Of a DNA stretch of 64,000 nucleotides, positions 51,396 through 59,732 are shown piece by piece. Where the stretch lies: NCBI GenBank assembly GCA_964607025.1, contig CAZSIL010000006.1:5037-69036 (forward strand), written 5' to 3'. How positions within the stretch are numbered: the stretch's first letter is position 1; each line of letters starts with the position of its first letter. The notes beneath the pieces were generated by a model. The model searched no databases. It was not told the DNA's origin and worked only from the letters and a program-made list of their open reading frames with translations. Origin of the DNA: SIG565 sp964607025 (GTDB lineage Bacteria > Bacillota > Clostridia > Oscillospirales > Acutalibacteraceae). Both the position numbers and the translations under genes were made by a program.

Positions 51396-54383
51396 CTATT
51401 TGGTTGTTTCTTCAAACGCTTCTTTTATTGCTTTAAATTCTGTCGCTAAACTGTTTTCACTAAGTTTCACAATCTGACGGTCATAAGTAAGCAGACCGTT
51501 GGTTTCGTCTTCAACGTCGCTAAGCTGCGTCAACACCGTAGCATTAAGACCTTGCTTGACAGCAGGTAAAACTTCTTCTCTGTAAAGGCGCCTTAAATCT
51601 CGCTCGAAATCTTCAGCCGTAGCGCATTTTTTATAGCCGAAGGTCTTATCTTTGTTAAAACTGTTTTCGAGCGACTTAAAGCAATATCCGCCAAATTCTG
51701 AAAGGATAAGCGGCTTGTCGGTAGATGCTTTTAATTTGACGGGTTTAAAATAAACGTGTTCGCTTACAACATCGCTTTTTTCTTCTCTGAACCAACCCGA
51801 CGCGGTATCGTAAATACGGCTACCGTCAAGCTCTTTAAGTTTTCGGTAAACGGCGGCGCTATCGTGCTGTCCCCAGCCCTCGTTAAAAATTGTGTAGTAG
51901 CACACACTCGGGTGATTATAAAGCAGTTTTATCATATCCTCGGCGCACCTTAAAAATCTTTCGCGGCACTCTTTTGGTGCCTTCTTTTTAAGTTTTTTAA
52001 AGCCGACGGTTGGCAGTGCGGTATCACGGAAAAAACTGTATTTTCCGTTGTTTACTGCATCCTGGAAAACCGCCATACCGTAAATATCACAATAATAGTA
52101 GAAAATTTGCGGCTCGATTTTTATATGTTTTCGAAGCATATTGAAGCCGAGTTTTTTAGCAACCAAGATATCGTTTTTATAGCCCTCGTATGTTGCAGGT
52201 AAAAAAATGCCATCACTAAAGTATCCTTGGTCGAGTAGCCCGTTAAAGAAATATGGCTTTCCGTTTAGCGTTATAAAGGTGTTACCGTTTACAGTTTTTG
52301 TAGATATAGTACGTAGCGCAAAATATGAATCTATTCTATCGTTTCCGCTACTAATAGTAAAACGGTAGATATATGGGTTTTCAGGTGTCCAGCACACAGG
52401 ATTTTCTATTTCGATTTTTATGCTGTCGCCTATAAAATTATAGGTCTTTTCACCGTTTTGGGTAAAGATGGTAATTTGTTTCTCGTTTTCACCGCCAACC
52501 GTTGTAAGATTGACCGAGTTTTCAGTAACGTCGGTTTGGATGCTTTCGATATACTTTTCATATACGCTTTCAAGCCACACCGTCTGCCATATACCGCTTA
52601 CCTTGGTATACCACATACCTCCGCGTTTTTCGGTTTGCTTACCATAGGGCAAGCAAGTATCTAAAGAATCTGTAACTTCAACACGAATTATATTATCCTT
52701 TTCGTTTAGATAATCGGTTATATCAAATTGGAAAGGGATATACCCGCCAATATTTGCACCCACAAAACTGCCGTTAATATACACCTGTGCCTCTTGATCA
52801 ACTGCACCGAAATGCAAAATAACACGATCACGCCGAAAATCTTGGGGTAAAGAAAATCGGCGGCTGTAAATATAGAGCGACTCGCTTTCAAACGTTTTTG
52901 CCACACCCGATAATTTTGATTCAATAGGGAACGGAACTAAAATATCGCCATTGTAGAGTTCCTTTTCGCCATTTTCCACCTTAAAATCCCATTTACCGTT
53001 AAGGCATAAATAACTGTCACGCACAAGTTGTGGGCGGGGATAGTCTGTTAGTGGTATATCGGTCAAATCCTTTTCAAAGGGGGTTGTTAGCGTGTTTATG
53101 TGCGGCGGTTTTTTATCTTTGAGCAATAGCACCAACACTACAACTATTGCCGCCACAATGAGTGCTGCTAAAAAGATATTTTCATTTGGTAAAAAAGATT
53201 CGGTGCCGTCACTGTTTTTTATTATTTTGGCATCGCGAAGCACCGTTTTGCCGATATAGGGCCCGATAACACCGGGCAATAACACCTGCGAAAAAATTCT
53301 GATTCCTTGCAGTCGTCCCGCTTTACCTATAGGGGTATAATCGCGTATTGCCGCGCCGAATACCGCCATACCCGAAAGATAGCCGCACATCATAAGAAGC
53401 GAACCTATAAATACAGGTAACTTTTGTTTGAATAAGTACAAAATAAAAAATCCTAAAATAAGCCAAGCCATACTTATAAGCGATGACCTTAAAAAGCCGT
53501 TTTTATCGTAAAATCTACCCCAAAATGCCGTTACAACACTGGCGATAATAATGGCAGGTGCCATTATAAGCACGTAATCAGCCATACCGAGAGATTTTTC
53601 ATAATAGATTATAAGATACGGCATAAATATCTGAATTGCTATATTAAAAACAACAAACAATCCAAGGTTCTTATAAAGTTTCGGATTTTTCTTGACGGTT
53701 GATAAGCAAAAGCCGTAAAAAATGTTTTGAAAATAACCCGTGTCCGACGGCTTAATGTTTATGTTATCCTTAATCACAAAGCAGCCCATAATACCAACCG
53801 CTATTGTCAGCAAACCGATTATAGTGAAAATTACCGTCCAACTGCCGCTTACAGTTAAATCGAAAGCCATAAATCCGCCAAACACTACAAGTATGGCTAC
53901 AAGCGGCATCATAGCATTTATACCCTCGGCGGCGCCGCGGTTGGTGTTATCGGTGCTGTCAGTAAGCCAAGCATTAAACGCCGCATCATTGGCAGTGGAG
54001 CCAAAAAATGTCATAACACAATCAAGTATAATAGTAAGGGACACACCAACACTTGCCGCCGCGGCTATGGGTACAAAACGGCTTATAAAATCAACGTTTA
54101 CAAGCGTAAACGCAAGAATAGATACTCCCCACAGTATATAACCGCCGCAAATGAAAATTTTTCGTTTGCCGATACGGTCGGACAGCGCACCCATAAAAAC
54201 CGTCGTTAGCGTTGCCGCCACGGCGGATGCCGCTACCATATTTGCAATATCGGTGGCACTAGCACTAAACATATTGTAAATAAATACGTTAAAGTACATA
54301 TTTTCGACAACCCAGGCAATCTGACCCATAAGCGAAAATACCGTAAGCACTAACCAGAATTTTCCCGATAGCTTGGTTTTCAT
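51396..54383 (-). CDS. MFS sugar transporter fused to a GH2 glycosidase (995 aa)
   Basis: Residues 1 to about 425 form a 12-segment MFS transporter (GALSDRIGKRKIF loop at about 66-78; last helix at about 402-421). Residues from about 448 to 995 form a complete family 2 glycosidase. This has a sugar-binding domain (LNGKWDF, AQVYINGSFVGANIGGY), an Ig-like domain (about 600-690), and a TIM barrel with acid/base Glu835 (FNEGWGQ) and nucleophile Glu896 (LSEFGGY). No stop, frameshift or internal ribosome site separates the parts. A 12-TM topology places the enzyme in the cytoplasm. A beta-glycoside (galactoside or glucuronide) is probably imported and split at once; the actual sugar is unclear. GAGGGGG precedes the ATG. 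Confidence 0.9.
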   Translation of the reverse strand: MKTKLSGKFWLVLTVFSLMGQIAWVVENMYFNVFIYNMFSASATDIANMVAASAVAATLTTVFMGALSDRIGKRKIFICGGYILWGVSILAFTLVNVDFISRFVPIAAAASVGVSLTIILDCVMTFFGSTANDAAFNAWLTDSTDNTNRGAAEGINAMMPLVAILVVFGGFMAFDLTVSGSWTVIFTIIGLLTIAVGIMGCFVIKDNINIKPSDTGYFQNIFYGFCLSTVKKNPKLYKNLGLFVVFNIAIQIFMPYLIIYYEKSLGMADYVLIMAPAIIIASVVTAFWGRFYDKNGFLRSSLISMAWLILGFFILYLFKQKLPVFIGSLLMMCGYLSGMAVFGAAIRDYTPIGKAGRLQGIRIFSQVLLPGVIGPYIGKTVLRDAKIIKNSDGTESFLPNENIFLAALIVAAIVVVLVLLLKDKKPPHINTLTTPFEKDLTDIPLTDYPRPQLVRDSYLCLNGKWDFKVENGEKELYNGDILVPFPIESKLSGVAKTFESESLYIYSRRFSLPQDFRRDRVILHFGAVDQEAQVYINGSFVGANIGGYIPFQFDITDYLNEKDNIIRVEVTDSLDTCLPYGKQTEKRGGMWYTKVSGIWQTVWLESVYEKYIESIQTDVTENSVNLTTVGGENEKQITIFTQNGEKTYNFIGDSIKIEIENPVCWTPENPYIYRFTISSGNDRIDSYFALRTISTKTVNGNTFITLNGKPYFFNGLLDQGYFSDGIFLPATYEGYKNDILVAKKLGFNMLRKHIKIEPQIFYYYCDIYGMAVFQDAVNNGKYSFFRDTALPTVGFKKLKKKAPKECRERFLRCAEDMIKLLYNHPSVCYYTIFNEGWGQHDSAAVYRKLKELDGSRIYDTASGWFREEKSDVVSEHVYFKPVKLKASTDKPLILSEFGGYCFKSLENSFNKDKTFGYKKCATAEDFERDLRRLYREEVLPAVKQGLNATVLTQLSDVEDETNGLLTYDRQIVKLSENSLATEFKAIKEAFEETTK

Positions 54384-54420
54384 AAAAATCCCCCTCTTTT
54401 CTATGTCACCATTATATCAC

Positions 54421-54450
54421 AAAAGCAGGTGTTTTCACACCTGCTTTTTT
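54421..54450 (-). terminator. Terminator of gdhA
   Basis: A 12-bp stem (AAAAGCAGGTGT / ACACCTGCTTTT) follows the gdhA stop by 1 nt and has T runs on both sides. Confidence 0.85.
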
Positions 54451-54451
54451 C

Positions 54452-55804
54452 TTAATATGCAACACCCTGTGCTATCATTGCTTCGCAAACCTTTTCGAAA
54501 CCTGCGATATTAGCACCTGCAACCAAGTCACCTTCCATGCCGTATTTCTTAGCGGCTTCGTAAGAGTTCTTGTAGATGTCGGTCATAATCTGATGAAGTT
54601 TTGCATCAACTTCTTCAGCAGTCCAGTTATAGCGCATTGAGTTCTGGCTCATTTCAAGGCCCGAAACCGCAACGCCGCCGGCATTTACTGCTTTAGACGG
54701 AGCTACAACTACGCCGTTTTTCTTAAGATAAGCCACTGCTTCGTTAGTTGTGGGCATATTTGAAACCTCAACGTAATACTTAACACCGTTAGCAACGATT
54801 TTCTCGGCTTCTGCCAAGCCAACCTCGTTCTGTGTTGCGCAAGGCATAATGATGTCTGCCTTAACACTCCACGGCTTTTCACCTGCAAAGTAAGGTACGC
54901 CAAACTTATCGGCATAATCCTTAACCATATCGTGACCTGAAGAGCGCATTTCAAGCATAAAGTTGATTTTTTCATCGGTGTTTACACCGTTTTCATCGTA
55001 TATGTAACCGTCGGGACCAGAAATTGTAACAACCTTACCGCCAAGCTCGGTAATCTTTTTAACCGTACCCCAAGCAACGTTACCGAAGCCCGAAACTGCG
55101 AAGGTTTTACCCTTAATGTCTTCGCCGAAAGATTTAAGCATTTCAGCGGCATAGTAAACTGCACCAAATCCCGTAGCTTCGGGACGGATAAGTGAACCAC
55201 CGAAGGATAAGCCCTTACCTGTGAGAACGCCTGTAAATTCGTTTTGAAGACGCTTGTACTGACCGTAGAGATATCCGATTTCTCTGGCACCTACGCCAAG
55301 GTCACCTGCGGGAACGTCGGTGTTAGGACCGATATGTTTGCTGAGTTCTGTCATAAAGCTCTGGCAGAAGCGCATAACCTCCCCGTCAGACTTACCGCGC
55401 GGGTCAAAGTCAGAGCCACCCTTACCGCCTCCCATGGGAAGACCTGTAAGACTGTTCTTAAAGGTCTGCTCGAAACCTAAGAACTTAATGATTGACGCAT
55501 TTACTGTCGGGTGGAAACGAAGTCCCCCTTTGTACGGTCCAATAGCAGAGTTAAACTGCACACGGTAACCGCGGTTGACCTGAACCTTGCCGTTATCATC
55601 TACCCACGAAACGCGAAAAGAAATCATACGCTCGGGCTCAACAATTCGCTCGATAATTCCGTTTGCCTCGATTTTCGGATTTGCAGCAACAATGGGCTCT
55701 AATGATTCGAGCACTTCCTGTACTGTCTGCAAAAATTCCGGCTCACCGGGGTTACGTTTGCATACCGAGTCGTAAACTCTCTGCAAATACTCACTTTTAA
55801 ACAT
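54452..55804 (-). CDS. gdhA: Glutamate dehydrogenase (NADP-type)
   Basis: The enzyme interconverts glutamate and 2-oxoglutarate plus ammonia, and in Clostridia it is a main ammonia-assimilating enzyme. The 450-aa length fits the hexameric small type. It has the catalytic Lys region (PMGGGKGGSDFDPRG), GPNTDVPAGDLGVGAREIGYL and the nucleotide-binding AVSGFGNVAWGTVKKITELGGKVV. NADP use is inferred from the family. GGAGG precedes the ATG. Confidence 0.96.
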   Translation of the reverse strand: MFKSEYLQRVYDSVCKRNPGEPEFLQTVQEVLESLEPIVAANPKIEANGIIERIVEPERMISFRVSWVDDNGKVQVNRGYRVQFNSAIGPYKGGLRFHPTVNASIIKFLGFEQTFKNSLTGLPMGGGKGGSDFDPRGKSDGEVMRFCQSFMTELSKHIGPNTDVPAGDLGVGAREIGYLYGQYKRLQNEFTGVLTGKGLSFGGSLIRPEATGFGAVYYAAEMLKSFGEDIKGKTFAVSGFGNVAWGTVKKITELGGKVVTISGPDGYIYDENGVNTDEKINFMLEMRSSGHDMVKDYADKFGVPYFAGEKPWSVKADIIMPCATQNEVGLAEAEKIVANGVKYYVEVSNMPTTNEAVAYLKKNGVVVAPSKAVNAGGVAVSGLEMSQNSMRYNWTAEEVDAKLHQIMTDIYKNSYEAAKKYGMEGDLVAGANIAGFEKVCEAMIAQGVAY

Positions 55805-55860
55805 ACTAATTCCTCCAAAATTTATTTATTTACTTGCAATATAACAAGAAAATATTTTAA

Positions 55861-56622
55861 CTAAAATCCACGTGAACTGCCGCCACCGGAAAATCCGCCG
55901 CCACCGCCGGAAAATCCACCACCGCCCGAGCCGCCGTGGAAACCGCCAAAGCCGCCAAAACCACCGTGGTGTGTTCCGTAAAATCCGCCGCGCCGTCTGA
56001 CACCTAAAACACGGATAATACAAAACATTATGATAACAGCAAAAATAACAATTACAACAGCTGCTGGCAGTCCTTCTTCATCGCCTATCGGCACATAATC
56101 TTCATTGGGTTCAAGACCGTATTCGATAAACACTTCGTTAACGAGTGAATCCTGAACAGCAGAAAGTCCCGCCGAAAAATCGTTATTCCTGAAATAATCC
56201 ATACCGTAGGTATCGAGTATTCTTCCCGTTTTGCTATCGGGCAGAGCACCTTCAAGACCTGAGCCAACTTCAATTCTCACTTCTCGGTCATCTACAGACA
56301 GCAAAAGCAAAATTCCGCTGTCTTCTTGCTTATCGCCGATACCCCACTCACGTGCAAGACCGATAGAATAATCCTCTATCTCTTGTCCGTCAAGCGAATC
56401 AACCGTTACAACAACCACCTGTGCTTTACAAGCATTGTACAAATTTTCTGCTTTTGTAAAAATCTCAGTTTCGTCATGTTGCGTTATACAATCGGCAAAA
56501 TCGTTTACAAAAAACTCATTTGTAGGGGTTGGATATTTCGACTTTGCCGCCGCCGTTATACAAAAAGCAAACGCCATCGCACAAATTAGAGATACCAGTT
56601 TTAATAATTTATTCATATTCAT
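55861..56622 (-). CDS. TPM-domain (YgcG-type) membrane protein with Gly-rich tail
   Basis: The 253-aa protein has a signal peptide (about 1-24), a TPM domain (VNDFADCITQHDETEIFTKAENLYN, VVVTVDSLDGQEIEDYSIGLAREWGIGDKQEDSGILLLLS), a membrane helix (about 189-208) and a Gly/Phe-rich C-terminus (GGHGGFGG..., ending SSRGF). TPM proteins commonly pair with LemA, as here; the pair's role is not established. Its start overlaps the lemA stop by one base (TAATG). Confidence 0.85.
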   Translation of the reverse strand: MNMNKLLKLVSLICAMAFAFCITAAAKSKYPTPTNEFFVNDFADCITQHDETEIFTKAENLYNACKAQVVVVTVDSLDGQEIEDYSIGLAREWGIGDKQEDSGILLLLSVDDREVRIEVGSGLEGALPDSKTGRILDTYGMDYFRNNDFSAGLSAVQDSLVNEVFIEYGLEPNEDYVPIGDEEGLPAAVVIVIFAVIIMFCIIRVLGVRRRGGFYGTHHGGFGGFGGFHGGSGGGGFSGGGGGFSGGGSSRGF

Positions 56623-57197
56623 TAATCAAAGCTAACCTGTGGTACGTTTTCGCTACCTTCCGCCGCTTCAAAAAGTTGCGCTTTATCGAAACCGAACATA
56701 CCCGCCAGAATATTGGTGGGGAATTTGCGGATTTTCACGTTAAACTGAGTTGCCGCTTCATTATATTTAATTCTTGACTGAGCAATACGGTTTTCTGTCC
56801 CCGCAAGTTCATCCTGAAGGGCGATATAATTCTGATTTGCCCGAAGTTCGGGATACGCTTCGGTAATGGCGTTTACCCACACCGAGATAGCGCCGTCAAG
56901 CTGCTCATTTGCCGCCTGCATCTGTTCAGGGTTTTGAGCCGTCGAAACAGCCGAACGCGCTTTAGTAACTGCTGTGTAGGTTTCTGCTTCATAATCGGAA
57001 TAGCCCTTTACCGTAGCCACGAAATTGGGAATCAAATCTGCGCGGCGCTGAAGCTGTGTTTGTATGTCTGCTTTAGCGGCGGCAACCGATTCTTCGTTTT
57101 CTACAAGAGAGTTATAGCTACCGATAAGCGAACCTGCTAGTATAACTACAACCAAAATAACAACGCCTAAAATAATTAAACCTTTTTTATCCTTCAT
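56622..57197 (-). CDS. LemA family membrane protein
   Basis: The 191-aa protein has one N-terminal membrane segment (about 6-27) and the LemA core (YNSLVENEESVAAAKADIQTQLQRRADLIPNFVATVKGYSDYE, with FNVKIRKFPTNILAGMFGF at the end). The function is unknown. The ATG at 57197 follows GTGAGG; a GTG at 57209 is the alternative. It lies directly downstream of coaX and is coupled to the TPM gene. Confidence 0.9.
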   Translation of the reverse strand: MKDKKGLIILGVVILVVVILAGSLIGSYNSLVENEESVAAAKADIQTQLQRRADLIPNFVATVKGYSDYEAETYTAVTKARSAVSTAQNPEQMQAANEQLDGAISVWVNAITEAYPELRANQNYIALQDELAGTENRIAQSRIKYNEAATQFNVKIRKFPTNILAGMFGFDKAQLFEAAEGSENVPQVSFD

Positions 57198-57208
57198 AAT
57201 TTTCCTCA

Positions 57209-57973
57209 CTAACTATTTTTCTCATATATAATGCGAAGTCCGTCGAGCAATAAATTCTCATTATATATTATATTCCGTTCACAGTGTTGTATTATTTCTT
57301 TTGAAAGACCGCCCGTTGCAACAACGTTAACAATTTTTGATAATTGGTCTTCAATGCGGTCAATCATACCGTCAAGCATAGCCGCCGTACCGAGCACCAA
57401 CCCCGAACGCATACAGTCGGCAGTATTTGTGCCGATTACCTTACCGGGCGACTCAATACTAATAGCGGGTAACTGCGATGTGTTTTCGGTAAGTGCTTTG
57501 AGTGTTAAATTAACCCCCGCTGCAATAGCGCCTCCAAGCAACGCGCCGTTTTCATCGAGTACAGTAATAGTAGTTGCTGTGCCCATATCAATTATAACGC
57601 AAGGCATTGTATATTCGTGAAGTGCTCCAACCGCACCCGCAACCAAGTCGGCGCCAAGTTGCGCCGGGTTATCGATTTTTATATTAAGCCCTGTTTTTAC
57701 ACCGGGACCAAGACTCAGCGGCACAATGTGGCAAAGCATCGAAATTGCGTTGCTTACCGCTTTACCGACACTTGGCACAACCGAGCATATAACCGCGTCT
57801 TCTATCGTTTCAAAACGGCAACCGTGCAAATATAGTATGTCCTTAATATCAATGGCATATTGATCGGCAGTCCGTCTAATTTCGGTAGAGAGCCGCGCCG
57901 TAAAAAGCAAAACTTCATCATCATAAAGGCCTAAAGTAATATTAGTATTGCCTATATCAACCGCTAAAAGCAT
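57209..57973 (-). CDS. coaX: Type III pantothenate kinase
   Basis: CoaX phosphorylates pantothenate, the first step of coenzyme A synthesis, and is not feedback-inhibited by CoA. The 254-aa ASKHA protein shows LAVDIGNTNITLGLY (phosphate loop), ICSVVPSV, LGADLVAGAVGA and CVIIDMGTATTITVLDENG. It is the first gene of a coaX-lemA-TPM group and divergent from rpsF. Confidence 0.93.
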   Translation of the reverse strand: MLLAVDIGNTNITLGLYDDEVLLFTARLSTEIRRTADQYAIDIKDILYLHGCRFETIEDAVICSVVPSVGKAVSNAISMLCHIVPLSLGPGVKTGLNIKIDNPAQLGADLVAGAVGALHEYTMPCVIIDMGTATTITVLDENGALLGGAIAAGVNLTLKALTENTSQLPAISIESPGKVIGTNTADCMRSGLVLGTAAMLDGMIDRIEDQLSKIVNVVATGGLSKEIIQHCERNIIYNENLLLDGLRIIYEKNS

Positions 57974-58064
57974 ATTTGCACCGCCCTTATCTTTAATAAA
58001 AGAATTATATCACTTGATATCTCTAAAATCAATATTTTTTAAAAAATTTTCATATAAAAAAGGT

Positions 58065-58092
58065 TGACTAAATTACAAAATACTGTTATAAT
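58065..58092 (+). promoter_or_regulatory. Promoter of rpsF-ssb-rpsR
   Basis: TTGACT (58065-58070), 16 nt and TATAAT (58087-58092). It leaves a leader of about 78 nt before rpsF that could hold an S6:S18 autoregulatory site, but I cannot identify the motif with confidence. Confidence 0.6.
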
Positions 58093-58176
58093 ACACTGTA
58101 CTGTCGATAATTATCGCCAGAATCCTTGTCCTGTCCTGAGAGATAGGGCCAAAAGTCCATAAGGAGGTGCAACAAG

Positions 58177-58461
58177 ATGGTTACAAATAAGTATGAAGTG
58201 GCTATGGTTTTCTCTGTTAAAGAAGGCGATGATGCCGTTAAAGCATTAACCGAGAAATTCAACGCTTTGATTACTGAAAACGCAACCGTTGAAAATGTTG
58301 ATGATTGGGGCAAACGCAAGCTCGCATATCCCATCAACTACGAAACTGACGGTTACTATGTTTTCACAACATTTGTAAGCGCGCCGGAATTCCCGGCAGA
58401 GCTTGAGCGTGTAGCCGGTATTACCGACGGCGTTCTTCGCATAATGGTTATTAAAAAATAA
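58177..58461 (+). CDS. rpsF: 30S ribosomal protein S6
   Basis: The 94-aa protein matches bacterial S6 (YEVAMVFSVKEGDDAVKALTEKF, WGKRKLAYPINYETDGYYVFTTF, ITDGVLRIMVIKK). It binds S18 on the small subunit. It leads the conserved Firmicutes rpsF-ssb-rpsR operon. The ATG follows a strong AAGGAGGTG site. Confidence 0.97.
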   Translation: MVTNKYEVAMVFSVKEGDDAVKALTEKFNALITENATVENVDDWGKRKLAYPINYETDGYYVFTTFVSAPEFPAELERVAGITDGVLRIMVIKK

Positions 58462-58475
58462 CGGAGGAAGTTTTA

Positions 58476-58898
58476 ATGTTTAACTTGGTAGTTTTAACCG
58501 GCAGATTAACTGCCGACCCCGAACTTCGCTATACCGGTAACAACACTCCGGTAACTTCTTTCTCTATTGCAGTTAATCGTCGCTATAAAGCAGGCGAGGA
58601 GAGTCAGGCAGATTTCATTAATATCGTTGCTTGGCGCCAGACCGCTGAATTTATCACAAAGTATTTCAGCAAAGGCAGTATGATTGGTATTGAGGGTTCT
58701 ATTCAGACTCGTAGATATGTTGATAAAGAAACAGGCAAGAACAGAACTGCGTTTGAAGTAATTGCAAACAACGTTCAGTTTGTTGAATCTAAGCGTGATT
58801 CAGCCGCAAGTGGCGATAGTGCGCCTTCCTTCAGCAATGCTTCGGCCAACGAGTTTGTTGAGATTGAGAACACCTCTGACGATGATTTGCCCTTTTAA
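58476..58898 (+). CDS. ssb: Single-stranded DNA-binding protein
   Basis: The 140-aa protein has the OB-fold core (MFNLVVLTGRLTADPELRYT, FINIVAWRQTAEFITKYF, GSIQTRRYVDKETGKNRTAFEVIANNVQF) and the acidic C-terminal tip (SDDDLPF) that recruits partner proteins. It lies 14 nt after rpsF with GGAGG upstream. Confidence 0.97.
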   Translation: MFNLVVLTGRLTADPELRYTGNNTPVTSFSIAVNRRYKAGEESQADFINIVAWRQTAEFITKYFSKGSMIGIEGSIQTRRYVDKETGKNRTAFEVIANNVQFVESKRDSAASGDSAPSFSNASANEFVEIENTSDDDLPF

Positions 58899-58920
58899 TT
58901 AATAATTTGGAGGCAGAATT

Positions 58921-59160
58921 ATGGAAAAGAACGAAAAATCCCGCGTAAGAAAACCGCGCAGAAAAATTTGTGTTTTTTGTGCAGACCGCGTGGAAGTTAT
59001 CGATTATAAGGATATAGCCCGTCTTCGTAAGTTCGTTTCTGAACGCGCAAAGATTTTACCGCGCCGTGCAACAGGCACCTGTGCTAAGCACCAGAGAGAA
59101 CTCACAAGCGCAATCAAACGCGCACGTCAGGTAGCTCTTATTCCTTACATTAACGATTAA
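58921..59160 (+). CDS. rpsR: 30S ribosomal protein S18
   Basis: The 79-aa protein matches S18 (KICVFCADRVEVIDYKD, LPRRATGTCAKHQRELTSAIKRARQVALIPY). Four Cys/His candidates (two Cys in VFC..., Cys in TGTC, His in KH) suggest the zinc-binding C+ form. It ends the rpsF-ssb-rpsR operon. Confidence 0.97.
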   Translation: MEKNEKSRVRKPRRKICVFCADRVEVIDYKDIARLRKFVSERAKILPRRATGTCAKHQRELTSAIKRARQVALIPYIND

Positions 59161-59171
59161 TAAAAGCAACT

Positions 59172-59201
59172 AAAAACACCGCTCAGCTGAGCGGTGTTTT
59201 T
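59172..59201. terminator. Bidirectional terminator after rpsR
   Basis: A perfect 30-nt palindrome (AAAAACACCGCTCAG and its complement) separates rpsR from the convergent small gene; it reaches the first base of that gene's stop codon. Confidence 0.9.
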
Positions 59202-59602
59202 TACTTTTCTATCGGTTTATTGCCTTCAACGACTATATTGTCGCCTTCTATATATTGATTCCACCAGTCGCCTATTTCTTCAATTTGCGATTCTGTCAAG
59301 GGTTCGCTGCTGGAAGAAGAGGAGGAGCTGTTTGCCGAACTACTATCTCCGCTAACAACGGAGGAGCCGTTTGCCGAACTACTATCTCCGCCAACAACGG
59401 AGGAGCCGTTTGTGCCAGGGCGCTTGGGCTTTGAAAAAGAAAAAGCAATCGCCAAAATCACCACAAAAGCCACTAACACGGCGGCAACGATTAATGATTC
59501 TTTTTTGTGCGCTAAAACAAAACCTTTGGCCCTTCTAAACGCCGACTTGATTGCCGTACATACTGTTCCAAAAATTTGGGAAATTTTATTCTTAAAATTC
59601 AT
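59201..59602 (-). CDS. Membrane protein of unknown function with Ser-rich repeats
   Basis: The 133-aa protein has one membrane segment (about residues 35-57) after a basic stretch, then a low-complexity Ser/Gly region with two 13-aa repeats (SSVVGGDSSSANG type, encoded by a 39-bp tandem repeat) and a short acidic C-terminus (EEIGDWWNQYIEGD). I recognise no family. The ATG at 59602 follows AAGG; a GTG at 59611 is possible. It looks like a surface-exposed linker protein. Confidence 0.65.
   Translation of the reverse strand: MNFKNKISQIFGTVCTAIKSAFRRAKGFVLAHKKESLIVAAVLVAFVVILAIAFSFSKPKRPGTNGSSVVGGDSSSANGSSVVSGDSSSANSSSSSSSSEPLTESQIEEIGDWWNQYIEGDNIVVEGNKPIEK
59331..59408. repeat. Two-copy 39-bp tandem repeat
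   Basis: Two copies of a 39-bp unit (TTTGCCGAACTACTATCTCC...) differ by one base and encode 13-residue Ser/Gly/Val repeats inside the adjacent membrane protein. Copy number may vary between strains. Confidence 0.8.
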
Positions 59603-59668
59603 ATATTTCACCTTGCCTTACATTATGAGTATACTTGATTTAATATGTTATGTCAAGGGTAAAACCCA

Positions 59669-59697
59669 TTGACAAAATATGAAAGATATGTTATATT
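59669..59697 (+). promoter_or_regulatory. Promoter of the Gfo/Idh/MocA gene
   Basis: TTGACA (59669-59674), 17 nt and TATATT (59692-59697), about 35 nt upstream of the ATG, which follows GGGGGAAA. Confidence 0.7.
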
Positions 59698-59732
59698 AAA
59701 ATTTCTAAATTTACAATATTGGGGGAAATTCA

